Under the pieces are notes generated by a model. It saw only the letters and a program-made list of their open reading frames with translations, was not told the origin of the DNA and made no database searches. From contig NZ_JHYG01000002.1 in assembly GCF_000687875.1 (NCBI RefSeq), forward strand, positions 124,001 to 188,000: a stretch of 64,000 nucleotides of DNA, in the 5' to 3' direction. Position 1 is the first letter of the stretch. Each line of letters begins with the position of its first letter. The position numbers were made by a program, and so were the translations under genes. Below, in pieces: positions 19,013-28,308 of this stretch. This stretch comes from Acidocella facilis ATCC 35904. GTDB taxonomy: Bacteria; Pseudomonadota; Alphaproteobacteria; Acetobacterales; Acetobacteraceae.

Positions 19013-19873
19013 GTGAGGCGCCGCGTGCTGCTGCTGGCCGGATCGGCGCTGGGGCTGGCGGGGGGCGTGGGCTTTGCCGCTTATTCGCCGGTGACGGTGC
19101 TGAACGCCTTCGCCCCCGGCGCGTTCACGGTAAAGCGCAACCTTGCCTACCGCCCCGGGCCGCGCGGCCGGATGGATCTCTATCTGCCCCGCCAGGCGCA
19201 GGGCGCGCCGCTGGTGGTTTTCTTTTATGGCGGCAGCTGGCAGGAGGGGGACAAGGCGATGTACCGCTTCGTCGGCGCAGCGCTGGCCGCCCGCGGCTGC
19301 ATGGTGGCGATTCCGGATTACCGGCTTTACCCGCAGGTGCGCTTTCCGGAATTTCTGGAGGATTGCGCCGCCGCCATCGATTTTGCCCGCCGCCTCGCCC
19401 CGTCCGCGCCGCTGGTGCTGATGGGCCATTCCGCCGGGGCCTATAACGCCGCCATGCTGGCCCTGGATGCGCAATTTCTGGCGCCGCACGGGCTGGTGCC
19501 GAACCGTGACCTCGCCGGCTGGCTGGGCCTCGCCGGGCCGTATGATTTCCTGCCGATCACCGACCCCGCCTTGCAGCGCATGTTCGGCTCCCGGGCGCAA
19601 TGGCCGCGTACCCAGCCGATCAATTTCGTCACCCCAGGCGCGCCGCCTGCATTCCTCGCCGCCGGGCTGGCGGACCACACCGTGGATCCCGGCAATAGCG
19701 AGAGGCTGGCGGCGAAGCTGCGCGCGCATGGCGATGCGGTGGAGCTGGCTTTGTATCCGGGGCTGGACCATCGCAAACTCGTCGGCGCGCTCTCGCCATA
19801 TCTGACCTTCCTGGCGCCGGTTCTGAGGGATTGCATCGCGTTCATTAACAAAGTCGCGCCCTCGACCCGTTGA
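19013..19873 (+). CDS. Exported or membrane-anchored alpha/beta hydrolase (carboxylesterase-like)
   Basis: The 286-residue protein starts with an arginine-rich segment and a hydrophobic stretch (VLLLAGSALGLAGGVGFAAY), probably an export signal or anchor. The hydrolase fold shows an oxyanion motif FFYGGSW, nucleophile elbow MGHSAGA, acidic residue in LADHTVDP and catalytic His in LDHRKLV. This resembles the BD-FAE/esterase-lipase group; the substrate is unknown. The GTG start at 19013 lies just after the glp terminator, and no good ribosome site is visible. Confidence 0.75.
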   Translation: MRRRVLLLAGSALGLAGGVGFAAYSPVTVLNAFAPGAFTVKRNLAYRPGPRGRMDLYLPRQAQGAPLVVFFYGGSWQEGDKAMYRFVGAALAARGCMVAIPDYRLYPQVRFPEFLEDCAAAIDFARRLAPSAPLVLMGHSAGAYNAAMLALDAQFLAPHGLVPNRDLAGWLGLAGPYDFLPITDPALQRMFGSRAQWPRTQPINFVTPGAPPAFLAAGLADHTVDPGNSERLAAKLRAHGDAVELALYPGLDHRKLVGALSPYLTFLAPVLRDCIAFINKVAPSTR

Positions 19874-19878
19874 ATGTT

Positions 19879-19901
19879 CACTGTTCTGTTATGGGACAGT
19901 G
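19879..19901. promoter_or_regulatory. Upstream activator site candidate for the sigma-54 promoter at 19982
   Basis: CACTGT (19879-19884) and ACAGTG (19896-19901) form a perfect 6-bp inverted repeat with an 11-nt spacer. It lies about 80 bp upstream of a sigma-54 promoter match, where enhancer-binding proteins act. The same CACTG-N12-ACAG arrangement occurs at 30664-30684 before the second sigma-54 match. Confidence 0.55.
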
Positions 19902-19981
19902 TGAGCTTTCAGGACGCTAAATTCAATTTGCTTTGCTGGACGGCGCGCGTGTGGTTTGAATAACTCAGCCAGTTTCCGGCC

Positions 19982-19998
19982 TTGGCATGCTCCTTGCT
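19982..19998 (+). promoter_or_regulatory. Sigma-54 (RpoN) promoter of the aldehyde dehydrogenase operon
   Basis: TTGGCATGCTCCTTGCT matches the sigma-54 consensus TTGGCACGNNNNTTGCW at 12 of 13 fixed positions, with GG and GC exactly 10 nt apart. It is 59 bp upstream of the aldehyde dehydrogenase start. In other bacteria homologous dehydrogenase genes are activated by AcoR-type sigma-54 activators; no such activator gene is in this window. Confidence 0.75.
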
Positions 19999-20057
19999 GG
20001 AACCTGGATACGTCCAAACGCGGCTTAACCGCGCACAACAAAGCGAGGAACCATACA

Positions 20058-21590
20058 ATGCTCGACGCAGCCATCGCGCCTCTGTCGGGAAGCGCCCTTT
20101 CCGGGTTTTCCTTCAAGCCGCGCTACGACAATTTCATCAACGGCAAGTTCACGGCGCCGCTCTCCGGCCAGTATTTCGATAATGTCTCGCCGATCACCGG
20201 CCAGGTCTTCACCCAGGCCGCGCGCTCGAATGAGGCGGACATCAATCTGGCGCTGGATGCCGCCCATGCCGCCGCTGACGCCTGGGGCAAGCGCGCCCCC
20301 GCCGAGCGCGCTCTGGCGCTGCTGAAGATCGCCGACCGGATGGAGGAAAATCTCGATCTGCTCGCTTATGTCGAGACCGTCGATAACGGCAAGCCGATCC
20401 GCGAGACCACCGCGGCTGACGTGCCGCTGGCGATCGACCATATGCGCTATTTCGCCTCCTGTGTGCGCGCCCAGGAAGGCGCGCTCTCCGAGGTGGATGA
20501 GACCACCATCGCCTATCATTTCCATGAGCCGCTGGGCGTGGTCGGGCAGATCATCCCCTGGAATTTCCCGCTGCTGATGGCGGTGTGGAAGCTGGCCCCG
20601 GCTTTGGCCGCTGGCAATTGCGTGGTGTTGAAGCCGGCCGAGCAGACCCCGATTTCGATCATGGTGCTGATGGAAATCATTGGCGATCTGCTGCCGCCGG
20701 GCGTCATCAATGTCGTCAACGGCTTCGGGCTGGAAGCTGGCAAGCCGCTGGCCTCCTCCAACCGCATCGCCAAGATCGCCTTCACCGGCGAGACGACGAC
20801 GGGGCGGCTGATCATGCAATATGCCAGCCATAACCTGATTCCGGTGACGCTGGAGCTGGGCGGCAAGTCCCCCAACATCTTCTTCTCCGACGTGATGGCC
20901 GAGGATGACGATTTCCTCGACAAGGCGATCGAAGGCCTGGTGCTGTTCGCGCTGAACCAGGGTGAGGTCTGCACCTGCCCGTCGCGCGCCTTCATCCAGG
21001 AGAGCATTTTCGATAAATTCATGGAGCGCGCGCTCAAGCGCGTCGCCGCGATCAAGCAGGGCAGCCCGCTGGATCCCTCCACCATGATCGGCGCGCAGGC
21101 TTCCTCCGAGCAGATGCAGAAGATCATGTCCTATATCGATATCGGCCAGCAGGAAGGGGCGAAGATGCTGATCGGCGGCGGCAAGGCCGATCTCGGCGGC
21201 GCCCTCTCCAACGGCTTCTACATCAACCCGACCGTGTTCCACGGCCATAACAAGATGCGCATCTTCCAGGAGGAAATCTTCGGGCCGGTGCTCTCCGTCA
21301 CCACCTTCAAGACCGAGGAAGAGGTGCTGCACGCCGCCAATGATACGCTCTATGGCCTGGGTGCCGGCGTGTGGTCGCGCGATGGCAACCGCGCCTATCG
21401 CATGGGCCGCGGCATCAAGGCCGGGCGTGTCTGGACGAATTGCTACCATCTCTATCCGGCGCATGCCGCGTTCGGTGGGTACAAGCAGTCCGGCATCGGC
21501 CGTGAAACCCATAAGATGATGCTGGATCATTATCAGCAGACCAAGAATCTGCTGGTCAGCTACAGCCCGAAGCCGCTGGGCTTCTTCTGA
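20058..21590 (+). CDS. NAD-dependent aldehyde dehydrogenase (acetaldehyde dehydrogenase type)
   Basis: This 510-residue enzyme is close to the AldB/ExaC group, which oxidises acetaldehyde and similar aldehydes to acids. Family motifs are [19 protein letters not shown] and TGETTTG, with catalytic E266 in LELGGKSPN and nucleophile C305 in [11 protein letters not shown]. The start at 20058 has GAGGA 8 nt upstream; the frame extends 34 codons further through the sigma-54 promoter, so the longer form is unlikely. A DUF779 gene follows after 12 nt, a pairing typical of this group. It probably uses the aldehyde made by the nearby quinoprotein. Confidence 0.9.
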   Translation: MLDAAIAPLSGSALSGFSFKPRYDNFINGKFTAPLSGQYFDNVSPITGQVFTQAARSNEADINLALDAAHAAADAWGKRAPAERALALLKIADRMEENLDLLAYVETVDNGKPIRETTAADVPLAIDHMRYFASCVRAQEGALSEVDETTIAYHFHEPLGVVGQIIPWNFPLLMAVWKLAPALAAGNCVVLKPAEQTPISIMVLMEIIGDLLPPGVINVVNGFGLEAGKPLASSNRIAKIAFTGETTTGRLIMQYASHNLIPVTLELGGKSPNIFFSDVMAEDDDFLDKAIEGLVLFALNQGEVCTCPSRAFIQESIFDKFMERALKRVAAIKQGSPLDPSTMIGAQASSEQMQKIMSYIDIGQQEGAKMLIGGGKADLGGALSNGFYINPTVFHGHNKMRIFQEEIFGPVLSVTTFKTEEEVLHAANDTLYGLGAGVWSRDGNRAYRMGRGIKAGRVWTNCYHLYPAHAAFGGYKQSGIGRETHKMMLDHYQQTKNLLVSYSPKPLGFF

Positions 21591-21602
21591 GGGAATAGCG
21601 AT

Positions 21603-21974
21603 ATGGATCAGCTCCCGGCACGCGTTCTGGCAACCGAAGCGGCGGTGGAGCTGATCCAGAAACTGCAGGCGAAACATGGCGCTGTCATGTTCCATCAATC
21701 CGGCGGCTGCTGCGATGGCTCGACACCGATGTGCTATCCGGTCGGCGATTATCTGGTGGCGCCGGACGATGTGAAGCTGGGTGAAATCGGCGGGGCGGAA
21801 TTTTTCATGAGCGCCTCGCAGTTTGAATATTGGAAATTCACCCAGCTGATCATCGACGTTGTCTCCGGCATGGGTGGCATGTTCTCGCTGGAGAATGGGA
21901 CGGGATTGCGCTTCCTTACTCGCTCGCGTGTGTTCGAGGATGCGGAGCTCGCCGCTCTCGAGGCGGCCGTCTAA
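21603..21974 (+). CDS. DUF779 protein, aldehyde dehydrogenase partner
   Basis: This 123-residue protein matches DUF779: VMFHQSGGCCDGSTPMCYP near residues 30-50, then DYLVAPDDVKLGEIGG and a C-terminal GLRFLTRSR. Genes of this family commonly sit right behind AldB/ExaC-type aldehyde dehydrogenases, as here. The three conserved cysteines could bind metal. Its biochemical role is not established. Confidence 0.85.
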   Translation: MDQLPARVLATEAAVELIQKLQAKHGAVMFHQSGGCCDGSTPMCYPVGDYLVAPDDVKLGEIGGAEFFMSASQFEYWKFTQLIIDVVSGMGGMFSLENGTGLRFLTRSRVFEDAELAALEAAV

Positions 21975-22118
21975 AGCCAAGCGACAAGCAAAAACAAGAT
22001 CCGCGCCAGCAGCTGGCGGGCGCGGCGGGGAGGGCGCTTGCCTGAACCGTAACGAAGTCAGCACCAACATCAAGCCCGGTCCGGGGCAAAAATGGTTCAA
22101 GAATAGAGGGGAAACAGG

Positions 22119-23846
22119 ATGAGCGTTTCGAAATATTCACGTCTGGCGCAGCGTTTGCTGACCGGGGTCAGCTTCACGCTGGCGGCAGGGCTGCTGGCCG
22201 CGCCGATGGCGCGCGCCGACCAGGCCGCCTACCAGCCGGTGACCAGCGACATGCTGGCCAACGCCGCCAGCAATGATGGCTGGCTGATGTTCAATCATGA
22301 CTATACCGGGCAGAATTTTTCTCAGCTCAAGCAGATCGACACCAAGAACGCCGGCAAGCTGACCGAGGCCTGGACCTCCGACAAGATCGATATTCCCGAT
22401 GCGTTCGAAGGCTCGCCGGTGATCAATGGCGATTATATGTTCGTCACCACCGCCAAGGACCATGTCATCGCCTATAACGCGACGACCGGCCAGAAGCTCT
22501 GGGAATATGACTACCAGCTGCCCACCGCCGCCTTCAAGACGCTGTGCTGCGACACCAATAACCGTGGCGTCGCGCTGTCTGGCGACATGGTGATTTTCGG
22601 CACGCTGGATAATCACGTGGTGGCGCTGGATGCCGCTACCGGCGCGGTGAAGTGGAATGTCACGCTGAAGGAGCCGGGCACCGGCTACTCCATCACCGAG
22701 GCGCCGCTGATCGTGAATGGCAAGGTCATTATCGGCACTGGCGGCGGCGAGTATGGCGCGCGCGGGCGGATCGTGGCGCTGGATGTCAATACCGGCAACG
22801 AGCTGTGGAAATTCTACACCACCCCGTCCGAGGACGAGCCGGGCGGCAAGACCTGGCCCGCCGGCGCCTACAAGACCGGTGGCGGCTCGCCCTGGATGAC
22901 CGGCACCTACGATCCCGCGACCGACACGCTGTTCTGGGGCGTTGGCAATCCGGGCCCGTGGCTGGCGACGATGCGCCCCGGCGATAATCTCTACACCGAC
23001 TCCCTGGTGGCGCTGGACCCGAACACCGGCAAGCTGAAATGGTACTACCAGTTCACCCCGAACGACACCTGGGATTATGACGGCGTCAACACCCCGGTGC
23101 TGACCGACCTGACCTATAAGGGCAAGCAGTACCAGGCGGTGATCCAGCCGAACCGTAACGGCTATCTCTACGCGCTGGACCGCACCACCGGCAAGTTCAT
23201 CTATGCCGTACCCTTCGTGCACGATACCTCCGTCACCGGCATCAAGAATGGTGTGACCCAGACCAGCCAGGCGCTGCGCCCGGCCCTGGGCAAGACCATC
23301 ACCACCTGCCCCTCCTTCCTGGGCGGCAAGAACTGGTGGCCGATCGCGGTGGACCCGATGAACCACACCGCCTACATCACCACGCTGCATGCCTGCATGA
23401 GCATGACCGGCGTGCCGGTGACCTACGCCGCCGGGCTGCCCTTCCTGGGTGAGACCTTCAAGATGCTGCCGGATCCGAAGGACCCGAATCTCGGCTCCTT
23501 CCAGGCGATCAACCTGAACACCGGCAAGCAGATGTGGCAGCACGAGACCAAGCAGGTCTGGGATGCGGGCGCGCTGAGCACCGCTGGCGGCGTTGTCTTC
23601 TCCGGCACCGTCGATGGCAAGCTGCACGCCTTCGATGCCAAGACCGGCAAGGATCTCTGGACCAGCCCGGCCATGGGCACCGCCATCCTCGCCGACCCTG
23701 TCGCCTATAGCGTCAACGGCACCGAATATGTCGCGGTGTGGGCGAGCTATGGCGGCGTCTGGCCGCTCTGGGGCGGCGCCCTCGCCGAGCCGCTGAAGAA
23801 CACCCCGCGCTTTGGTCAGCTGCATGTCTATAAAATTGGCTCCTGA
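22119..23846 (+). CDS. PQQ-dependent type I alcohol dehydrogenase with lanthanide-type metal site
   Basis: The 575-residue quinoprotein has a signal peptide (cleaved near ARAD) and an eight-bladed propeller with repeated W motifs. It has the vicinal disulfide C143-C144 and the active-site WDYDGVN. D319 is the catalytic base position. D321, two residues on, is the extra carboxylate found in XoxF/ExaF/PedH-type lanthanide enzymes; calcium enzymes have Ala, Ser or Thr there. There is no C-terminal haem domain, so electrons go to a separate cytochrome c, encoded two genes downstream. It oxidises primary alcohols in the periplasm; ethanol or methanol cannot be told apart here. Confidence 0.9.
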   Translation: MSVSKYSRLAQRLLTGVSFTLAAGLLAAPMARADQAAYQPVTSDMLANAASNDGWLMFNHDYTGQNFSQLKQIDTKNAGKLTEAWTSDKIDIPDAFEGSPVINGDYMFVTTAKDHVIAYNATTGQKLWEYDYQLPTAAFKTLCCDTNNRGVALSGDMVIFGTLDNHVVALDAATGAVKWNVTLKEPGTGYSITEAPLIVNGKVIIGTGGGEYGARGRIVALDVNTGNELWKFYTTPSEDEPGGKTWPAGAYKTGGGSPWMTGTYDPATDTLFWGVGNPGPWLATMRPGDNLYTDSLVALDPNTGKLKWYYQFTPNDTWDYDGVNTPVLTDLTYKGKQYQAVIQPNRNGYLYALDRTTGKFIYAVPFVHDTSVTGIKNGVTQTSQALRPALGKTITTCPSFLGGKNWWPIAVDPMNHTAYITTLHACMSMTGVPVTYAAGLPFLGETFKMLPDPKDPNLGSFQAINLNTGKQMWQHETKQVWDAGALSTAGGVVFSGTVDGKLHAFDAKTGKDLWTSPAMGTAILADPVAYSVNGTEYVAVWASYGGVWPLWGGALAEPLKNTPRFGQLHVYKIGS

Positions 23847-24663
23847 AGGTAACCTGACCCGGCCGCGCAAGCGGTCGGGACTTTTTGCCTCCGGTGCAAT
23901 GCTGCTCGCGGCGGCATTGCTTTGCCCCGGCCTCGCCCACGCGGGCAGCATCACATTCTGCGTGGACAAGGCCAACCCGATGCTGCCGACCGACATGGCG
24001 GTGGCGCGGGCCGCGGCGCAAAAGGCGGGAGAGGTTGCGGTCTTCATCGAACGTGATTCGCTGAAATCCGAGACCGGCGGCGATGACGATGCCGGCCATG
24101 GCGAAAACATGAAAGCCATCAAGGCGCTGGTGCATAATTGCGACCTGGTGATGGGCTTTCCGCTTGAAGATGGCGGCGGCAATGTCCCCGCCGGTCTGGC
24201 GGCCTCGCGCCCTTATGCGCGCACCGGCTTTGTCGCCGTCGCGCAGGGGGATGTCTCCGGCGGCTTCAAGGGCTTGCTGCATAAAGGCACGATCGGGGTG
24301 CTGAACATGTCGCCGGCGGAGACCTATTTCACCACCGCGACGATGGCGCATGAGCATGTCTATTACACCAACGATCAGCTGCTCGGCGCCGTGCTGAACG
24401 GCGAGGTGAACACCGCGCTGATCTGGCGGCCCTGGCTGAACCAGCAGCTGGCCGCGCATCCGCAAAGTCTGCATGTCGCGGAATTGAACATGCCCTACGC
24501 AAACTGGAACGTTGTTGCTCTGTATCCGCAATCGGCGCAGAATAAACCAGAGGTCAGGGCGTTCAATAAGGCGATCGAAGCGCTTGCTGCATCGCGACAG
24601 CTAGGGGCTTTGGTCAAACCCTATGACGTCCCGGCTCACGGCGTCTCAGGCATGGAAGAGTGA
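23824..24663 (+). CDS. Quinoprotein-associated periplasmic binding protein (XoxJ/MxaJ-like)
   Basis: This 279-residue protein has a signal sequence (FASGAMLLAAALLCPGLAHAG) and a type II periplasmic binding fold starting with ITFCVDKANPMLP. Such proteins accompany PQQ alcohol dehydrogenases (MxaJ, XoxJ) and are thought to help activate or mature the enzyme. The ATG at 23824 overlaps the dehydrogenase gene by 23 nt, which supports coupling. It is a divergent member, judged mainly by context and fold pattern. Confidence 0.75.
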   Translation: MSIKLAPEGNLTRPRKRSGLFASGAMLLAAALLCPGLAHAGSITFCVDKANPMLPTDMAVARAAAQKAGEVAVFIERDSLKSETGGDDDAGHGENMKAIKALVHNCDLVMGFPLEDGGGNVPAGLAASRPYARTGFVAVAQGDVSGGFKGLLHKGTIGVLNMSPAETYFTTATMAHEHVYYTNDQLLGAVLNGEVNTALIWRPWLNQQLAAHPQSLHVAELNMPYANWNVVALYPQSAQNKPEVRAFNKAIEALAASRQLGALVKPYDVPAHGVSGMEE

Positions 24664-24670
24664 GAAGAGT

Positions 24671-25081
24671 ATGAAAAATATGAAGATTGCGGTCCTCGGT
24701 TTGGCCTTGTCCCTGGGCGCGGTGGCGGCGCAGGCGGCAACCCCGCCGGCGATCTATACCGATGCGCAGGCCACCGCCGGCGCCGATGCCTATGCGCAGA
24801 ATTGCGCCATGTGTCACGGCGCGAAGATGGAAGGCGGCGCCGGCCCGGCCCTGGTTGGCCAGGCCTTCGCCTCCGCCAGCAACAACTATACCGTCGGCGC
24901 ACTCTTCACCGAGATGGCCCAGCAGATGCCCGCCGGCCAGCCGGGCAGCCTGACCCATACCCAGTATGAGGACATCTTCGCTTATATCCTGAAGACCAAC
25001 GGCTACCCTGCCGGCAGCACCGCCCTTAATTACGATAAGGCGATGGGCGACAGCACGCCGCTGGTCTCTCAGGTGAAATAA
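24671..25081 (+). CDS. Periplasmic c-type cytochrome, electron acceptor of the alcohol dehydrogenase
   Basis: This 136-residue protein has a signal peptide (MKNMKIAVLGLALSLGAVAA) and one haem site, C45-A-M-C48-H49. A likely axial Met lies in QQMPAGQPG. It resembles the XoxG/ExaB/cytochrome c-550 group that takes electrons from PQQ dehydrogenases. It begins 7 nt after the binding-protein gene. The ATG at 24671 gives a clean signal peptide; the frame runs 16 codons further upstream inside the previous gene. Confidence 0.85.
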   Translation: MKNMKIAVLGLALSLGAVAAQAATPPAIYTDAQATAGADAYAQNCAMCHGAKMEGGAGPALVGQAFASASNNYTVGALFTEMAQQMPAGQPGSLTHTQYEDIFAYILKTNGYPAGSTALNYDKAMGDSTPLVSQVK

Positions 25082-25168
25082 CACCCGGCAAGGGTGAATG
25101 AAATTTGCAAGCGGTTTGCAAATAAGGGCGCGATGTCGCGCCGGATCATAACCAAGGAGGAATGGACA

Positions 25169-25246
25169 ATGTGGCGTAAACCGACCGTGAAGCAGATTTG
25201 TATCGGCGCTGAGATCAACTCTTACGTCTCCGCGACCCGCAAGTAA
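25169..25246 (+). CDS. pqqA: PqqA, precursor peptide of pyrroloquinoline quinone
   Basis: This 25-residue peptide, MWRKPTVKQICIGAEINSYV plus five residues, carries the glutamate (E15) and tyrosine (Y19) in E-x3-Y spacing that are joined to make PQQ. A strong ribosome site AAGGAGG ends 8 nt before the ATG. An out-of-frame ATG at 25162 gives only five codons and is ignored. It precedes pqqB by 38 nt. The gene is too short for most automatic calls but is unambiguous. Confidence 0.95.
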   Translation: MWRKPTVKQICIGAEINSYVSATRK

Positions 25247-25284
25247 GTGAGGCAACCGATCCAGGCATAGGCCACGTCTCTCCC

Positions 25285-26214
25285 ATGCGTGTAATTGTGC
25301 TTGGATCGGCCGCGGGCGGCGGCTTTCCGCAATGGAATTGTCATTGCAAGGGCTGCCGCCGGGCGCGGGCCGGGGATCCGGCCGTGAAGCCCAGAACCCA
25401 GGCCTCTCTCGCCGTTAGCGCGGATGGGGTGCGCTGGGTGCTTTTGAATGCCAGCCCGGATCTTCCCTCCCAGCTGCGCGACCATGTCATTCTGCATCCT
25501 GACCATGATGGCCCGGCCCGGAATAATCCAGTGGCGGCTGTGGTGATTTCCGGCGGGGATATTGATTGCATCGCCGGGCTGCTGACGCTGCGCGAGGGGC
25601 ATGAATTCCGGCTTTATGCGCAGGATTTCGTCCAGGCGATTTTGAACGGTAACCAGGTGTTCAGCGTGATGAATCCGGCGCTGGTGCGCCAGGAGAGTCT
25701 GCGCGTGAACGAGCCGGTGGCGCTGCGCGATGCGGCGGGGCAAAGCCTCGGGCTTTCGGTGGAAGCCTTTCCGGTGCCTGGAAAATTGCCGCTCTATCAG
25801 GAGGCGGGGCGGGACCTCGCGGCCCTGGTGAGCGATGACAGCGTCATCGGCCTGTCCGTAAAGGATGAGGCCGGACACAGGATTCTTTTCATTCCCGGCT
25901 GCGCCTACGTGACGCCGGATATTCTAACGCGCGCTCAACAAGCTGATATTCTGTTTTTCGATGGCACGCTCTGGCAGGATCGCGAGATGATCGATGCTGG
26001 CTTGAGCCAAAAAACCGGCGCGCGCATGGGGCATATTTCCGTTTCGGGTGAAGCCGGCACGATGGCCGCATTTTCCGCATTGACGCAGACTCGCAAGGTC
26101 TTCATTCATATCAACAATACAAATCCGATCCTGTGCGACGATTCCAAGGAAGCCAAAAAAGTCCAAGAAAATGGCTGGGACGTTGCCTATGACGGAATGG
26201 AGGTGACGTTATGA
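25285..26214 (+). CDS. pqqB: PqqB, PQQ biosynthesis metallo-beta-lactamase-fold protein
   Basis: This 309-residue protein starts with VIVLGSAAGGGFPQWNCHC, the PqqB hallmark with its cysteine cluster. It has LLNASPDLPSQL and the C-terminal HINNTNPIL. PqqB is a non-haem iron enzyme acting on the tyrosine part of the PqqA-derived intermediate. It overlaps pqqC by ATGA. Confidence 0.93.
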   Translation: MRVIVLGSAAGGGFPQWNCHCKGCRRARAGDPAVKPRTQASLAVSADGVRWVLLNASPDLPSQLRDHVILHPDHDGPARNNPVAAVVISGGDIDCIAGLLTLREGHEFRLYAQDFVQAILNGNQVFSVMNPALVRQESLRVNEPVALRDAAGQSLGLSVEAFPVPGKLPLYQEAGRDLAALVSDDSVIGLSVKDEAGHRILFIPGCAYVTPDILTRAQQADILFFDGTLWQDREMIDAGLSQKTGARMGHISVSGEAGTMAAFSALTQTRKVFIHINNTNPILCDDSKEAKKVQENGWDVAYDGMEVTL

Positions 26215-26960
26215 CGAATATGCTTTCCCATGCCGAGCTTGAGGCAGCACTGCGCAATGTCGGCGCCACGCGCTACCATAGTCTGCATCCGTTTCATAAG
26301 CTGCTGCATGGCGGCAAGCTGAACCAGACCCAGGTGCAGGCCTGGGCGCTGAACCGCTATTATTACCAGGCCTGCATTCCGATCAAGGACGCGATCGTGC
26401 TCTCCCGCCTGCCGGATGCCGCCTCCCGCCGCGCCTGGCGCCAGCGCATCATCGACCATGATGGCGAGCGCGAAGGCGATGGCGGCATCGCCCGCTGGCT
26501 GCGTCTGGCGGAAGGGGTCGGGCTGGAGACCGCCTACGTGGAATCGACCCAGGGCATCTTGCCCGCGACGCGTTTTGCCGTGGATGCCTATGTGCATTTC
26601 GTGCGCGACCGCTCGCTGCTGGAAGCGGTGGCGTCCTCGCTGACGGAAATGTTCTCACCCACCATCATCGCCGAGCGTGTCGCCGGCATGTTGGCGAATT
26701 ATGAATGGGTGTCGAAGGATACGCTGGTCTATTTCAACGCCCGCCTCACCCAGGCGCCGCGCGATGCGGATTTCGCCCTGGATTATGTGAAGCACCACGC
26801 CACCACCCGCGCCGAACAGGACCAGGTGATCGCCGCATTGCGGTTCAAATGCGATGTGCTCTGGTCGCAGCTGGATGCGCTGTATGCCGCCTACGTCACG
26901 CCGGGTCATGTCCCGCTCGATGCGTTTGGCGCCGAGGCGGCGCTGGCGCGGTGCGCGTAA
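26211..26960 (+). CDS. pqqC: PqqC, pyrroloquinoline-quinone synthase
   Basis: This 249-residue cofactor-free oxidase closes the ring and carries out the final oxidation to PQQ. It contains RYHSLHPFHKLLHGG near residue 20, WALNRYYYQACIPIKD and RIIDHDG. The start is coupled to pqqB by ATGA overlap. The end overlaps the GTG start of pqqD. Confidence 0.93.
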   Translation: MTNMLSHAELEAALRNVGATRYHSLHPFHKLLHGGKLNQTQVQAWALNRYYYQACIPIKDAIVLSRLPDAASRRAWRQRIIDHDGEREGDGGIARWLRLAEGVGLETAYVESTQGILPATRFAVDAYVHFVRDRSLLEAVASSLTEMFSPTIIAERVAGMLANYEWVSKDTLVYFNARLTQAPRDADFALDYVKHHATTRAEQDQVIAALRFKCDVLWSQLDALYAAYVTPGHVPLDAFGAEAALARCA

Positions 26961-27226
26961 CCGGCGAGACCGTCCCCCGCCTGCGCCGCGGGGTGCGCCG
27001 CCAGTTCGACAAGGCCCGTGACACCGCCGTGCTGATGGCCCCGGAGCGTGTCGTCGTGCTCGACGAGATTGCCGATGCCATCGTCACCGCCTGTGACGGG
27101 CAACGCAATATCGCTGACATCGTCGCGCTGCTCGCCGCGCGCTATCAGGCGCCGGTCGAGGAGATCGACGGCGATGTCAGGGAATTTCTGGAAGGCTTGG
27201 CGGAGTCCGCCTTGGTCACGCTATGA
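26951..27226 (+). CDS. pqqD: PqqD, PqqA peptide chaperone
   Basis: The 91-residue protein starts at GTG 26951, overlapping the pqqC end by 10 nt, and has PRLRRGVRRQFDKARDTAVLMAPERVVVLD and ACDGQRNIADIV, typical of PqqD. PqqD presents PqqA to the radical SAM enzyme PqqE. The frame is open further upstream inside pqqC, but the family begins here. It overlaps pqqE by ATGA. Confidence 0.9.
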   Translation: MRVTGETVPRLRRGVRRQFDKARDTAVLMAPERVVVLDEIADAIVTACDGQRNIADIVALLAARYQAPVEEIDGDVREFLEGLAESALVTL

Positions 27227-28308
27227 GCTCTATCGCACCGCCTTTCGCCTTGATGGCGGAACTGACCCATCGCTGCCCGCTGCAATGCCCCTATTGCTCC
27301 AACCCGCTGGAGATGCTGAAGGCGAACAAGGAGCGTGACACGGCGTTCTGGCGCGGGGTGATCAGCGAGGCGGCTTCGATGGGCGTGCTGCAGATCCATT
27401 TCTCTGGTGGCGAGCCGAGCCTGCGGTCGGATCTGGCTGCGCTGATCGCGCATGCGACCGATTGCGGGATGTACGCCAACCTGATCACCTCCGCCGTGCT
27501 GCTGAACAGGGACAAGCTCAGCGCCTACGCGCAGGCGGGGCTGGGTCATGTGCAGGTGAGCCTGCAAGGCGCGGAGGCGGCGAATGCCGACCGGATCGGC
27601 AATTACAAAGGCGCGCACGAGAAGAAACTCGAAGTGGCGAAGCTGGTCACGCAGATTGGCATGTCACTCACCATCAACGCGGTGGTGCATCGGCAGAATC
27701 TTGAGGAACTGCCAGCGATCATCGATCTGGCGCTGGCGTTGGATGCGGACCGGCTGGAAATCGCGCATGTGCAATATCATGGCTGGGCGCTGGAAAACCG
27801 CGCCGCTTTGATCCCCACCCGCGCCCAGTTCGAGGCGGCGGATGCGCTGGTGGCGCGCAAGCGTGAGGAAATCGGCGCGCGCATGGTGATTGATTACGTG
27901 GTGCCGGATTATTACGCGGATCTGCCGAAAACCTGCATGGGCGGCTGGGGGCAGAAAATGCTCAACATCGCCCCGGATGGGCGGGTGCTGCCCTGCCATG
28001 CGGCGGAGACGATCCCCGGCCTGACCTTCCCGCGCGCCGATGATCTGCCCTTGCGAGAAATCTGGGAAGGCAGCGACGCCTTCAACAAATTTCGCGGCAC
28101 CGGCTGGATGCAGGAGCCTTGTTCCAGCTGTGCGCTGAAGGAAATCGATTGGGGCGGCTGCCGCTGCCAGGCAATGGCCATCACCGGCGATGCGGCGGCG
28201 ACCGACCCAGTCTGTTCGCGCTCCCCGCGTCACGCGGCCATGAACGCGATGGCGGCGGCAGAGGCGCAGCAAGAGCCTGGTGACTTCAAATGGCGGCGCG
28301 TTTCATGA
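27223..28308 (+). CDS. pqqE: PqqE, radical SAM PqqA Glu-Tyr crosslinking enzyme
   Basis: This 361-residue enzyme has the radical SAM cluster site C18-x3-C22-x2-C25 and HFSGGEPSLR. A C-terminal SPASM region holds further cysteines (TCMGGWG, LPCHAA, PCSSCALKEIDWGGCRCQA). It forms the carbon-carbon bond between Glu and Tyr of PqqA. The final codons overlap the TonB receptor start. Confidence 0.94.
   Translation: MSSIAPPFALMAELTHRCPLQCPYCSNPLEMLKANKERDTAFWRGVISEAASMGVLQIHFSGGEPSLRSDLAALIAHATDCGMYANLITSAVLLNRDKLSAYAQAGLGHVQVSLQGAEAANADRIGNYKGAHEKKLEVAKLVTQIGMSLTINAVVHRQNLEELPAIIDLALALDADRLEIAHVQYHGWALENRAALIPTRAQFEAADALVARKREEIGARMVIDYVVPDYYADLPKTCMGGWGQKMLNIAPDGRVLPCHAAETIPGLTFPRADDLPLREIWEGSDAFNKFRGTGWMQEPCSSCALKEIDWGGCRCQAMAITGDAAATDPVCSRSPRHAAMNAMAAAEAQQEPGDFKWRRVS

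Noticed and set aside
25082-25168. A sigma-54 promoter or riboswitch in front of pqqA
   Set aside because: TTTGCAA is repeated here, but no GG-N10-GC pair or conserved riboswitch structure was found.
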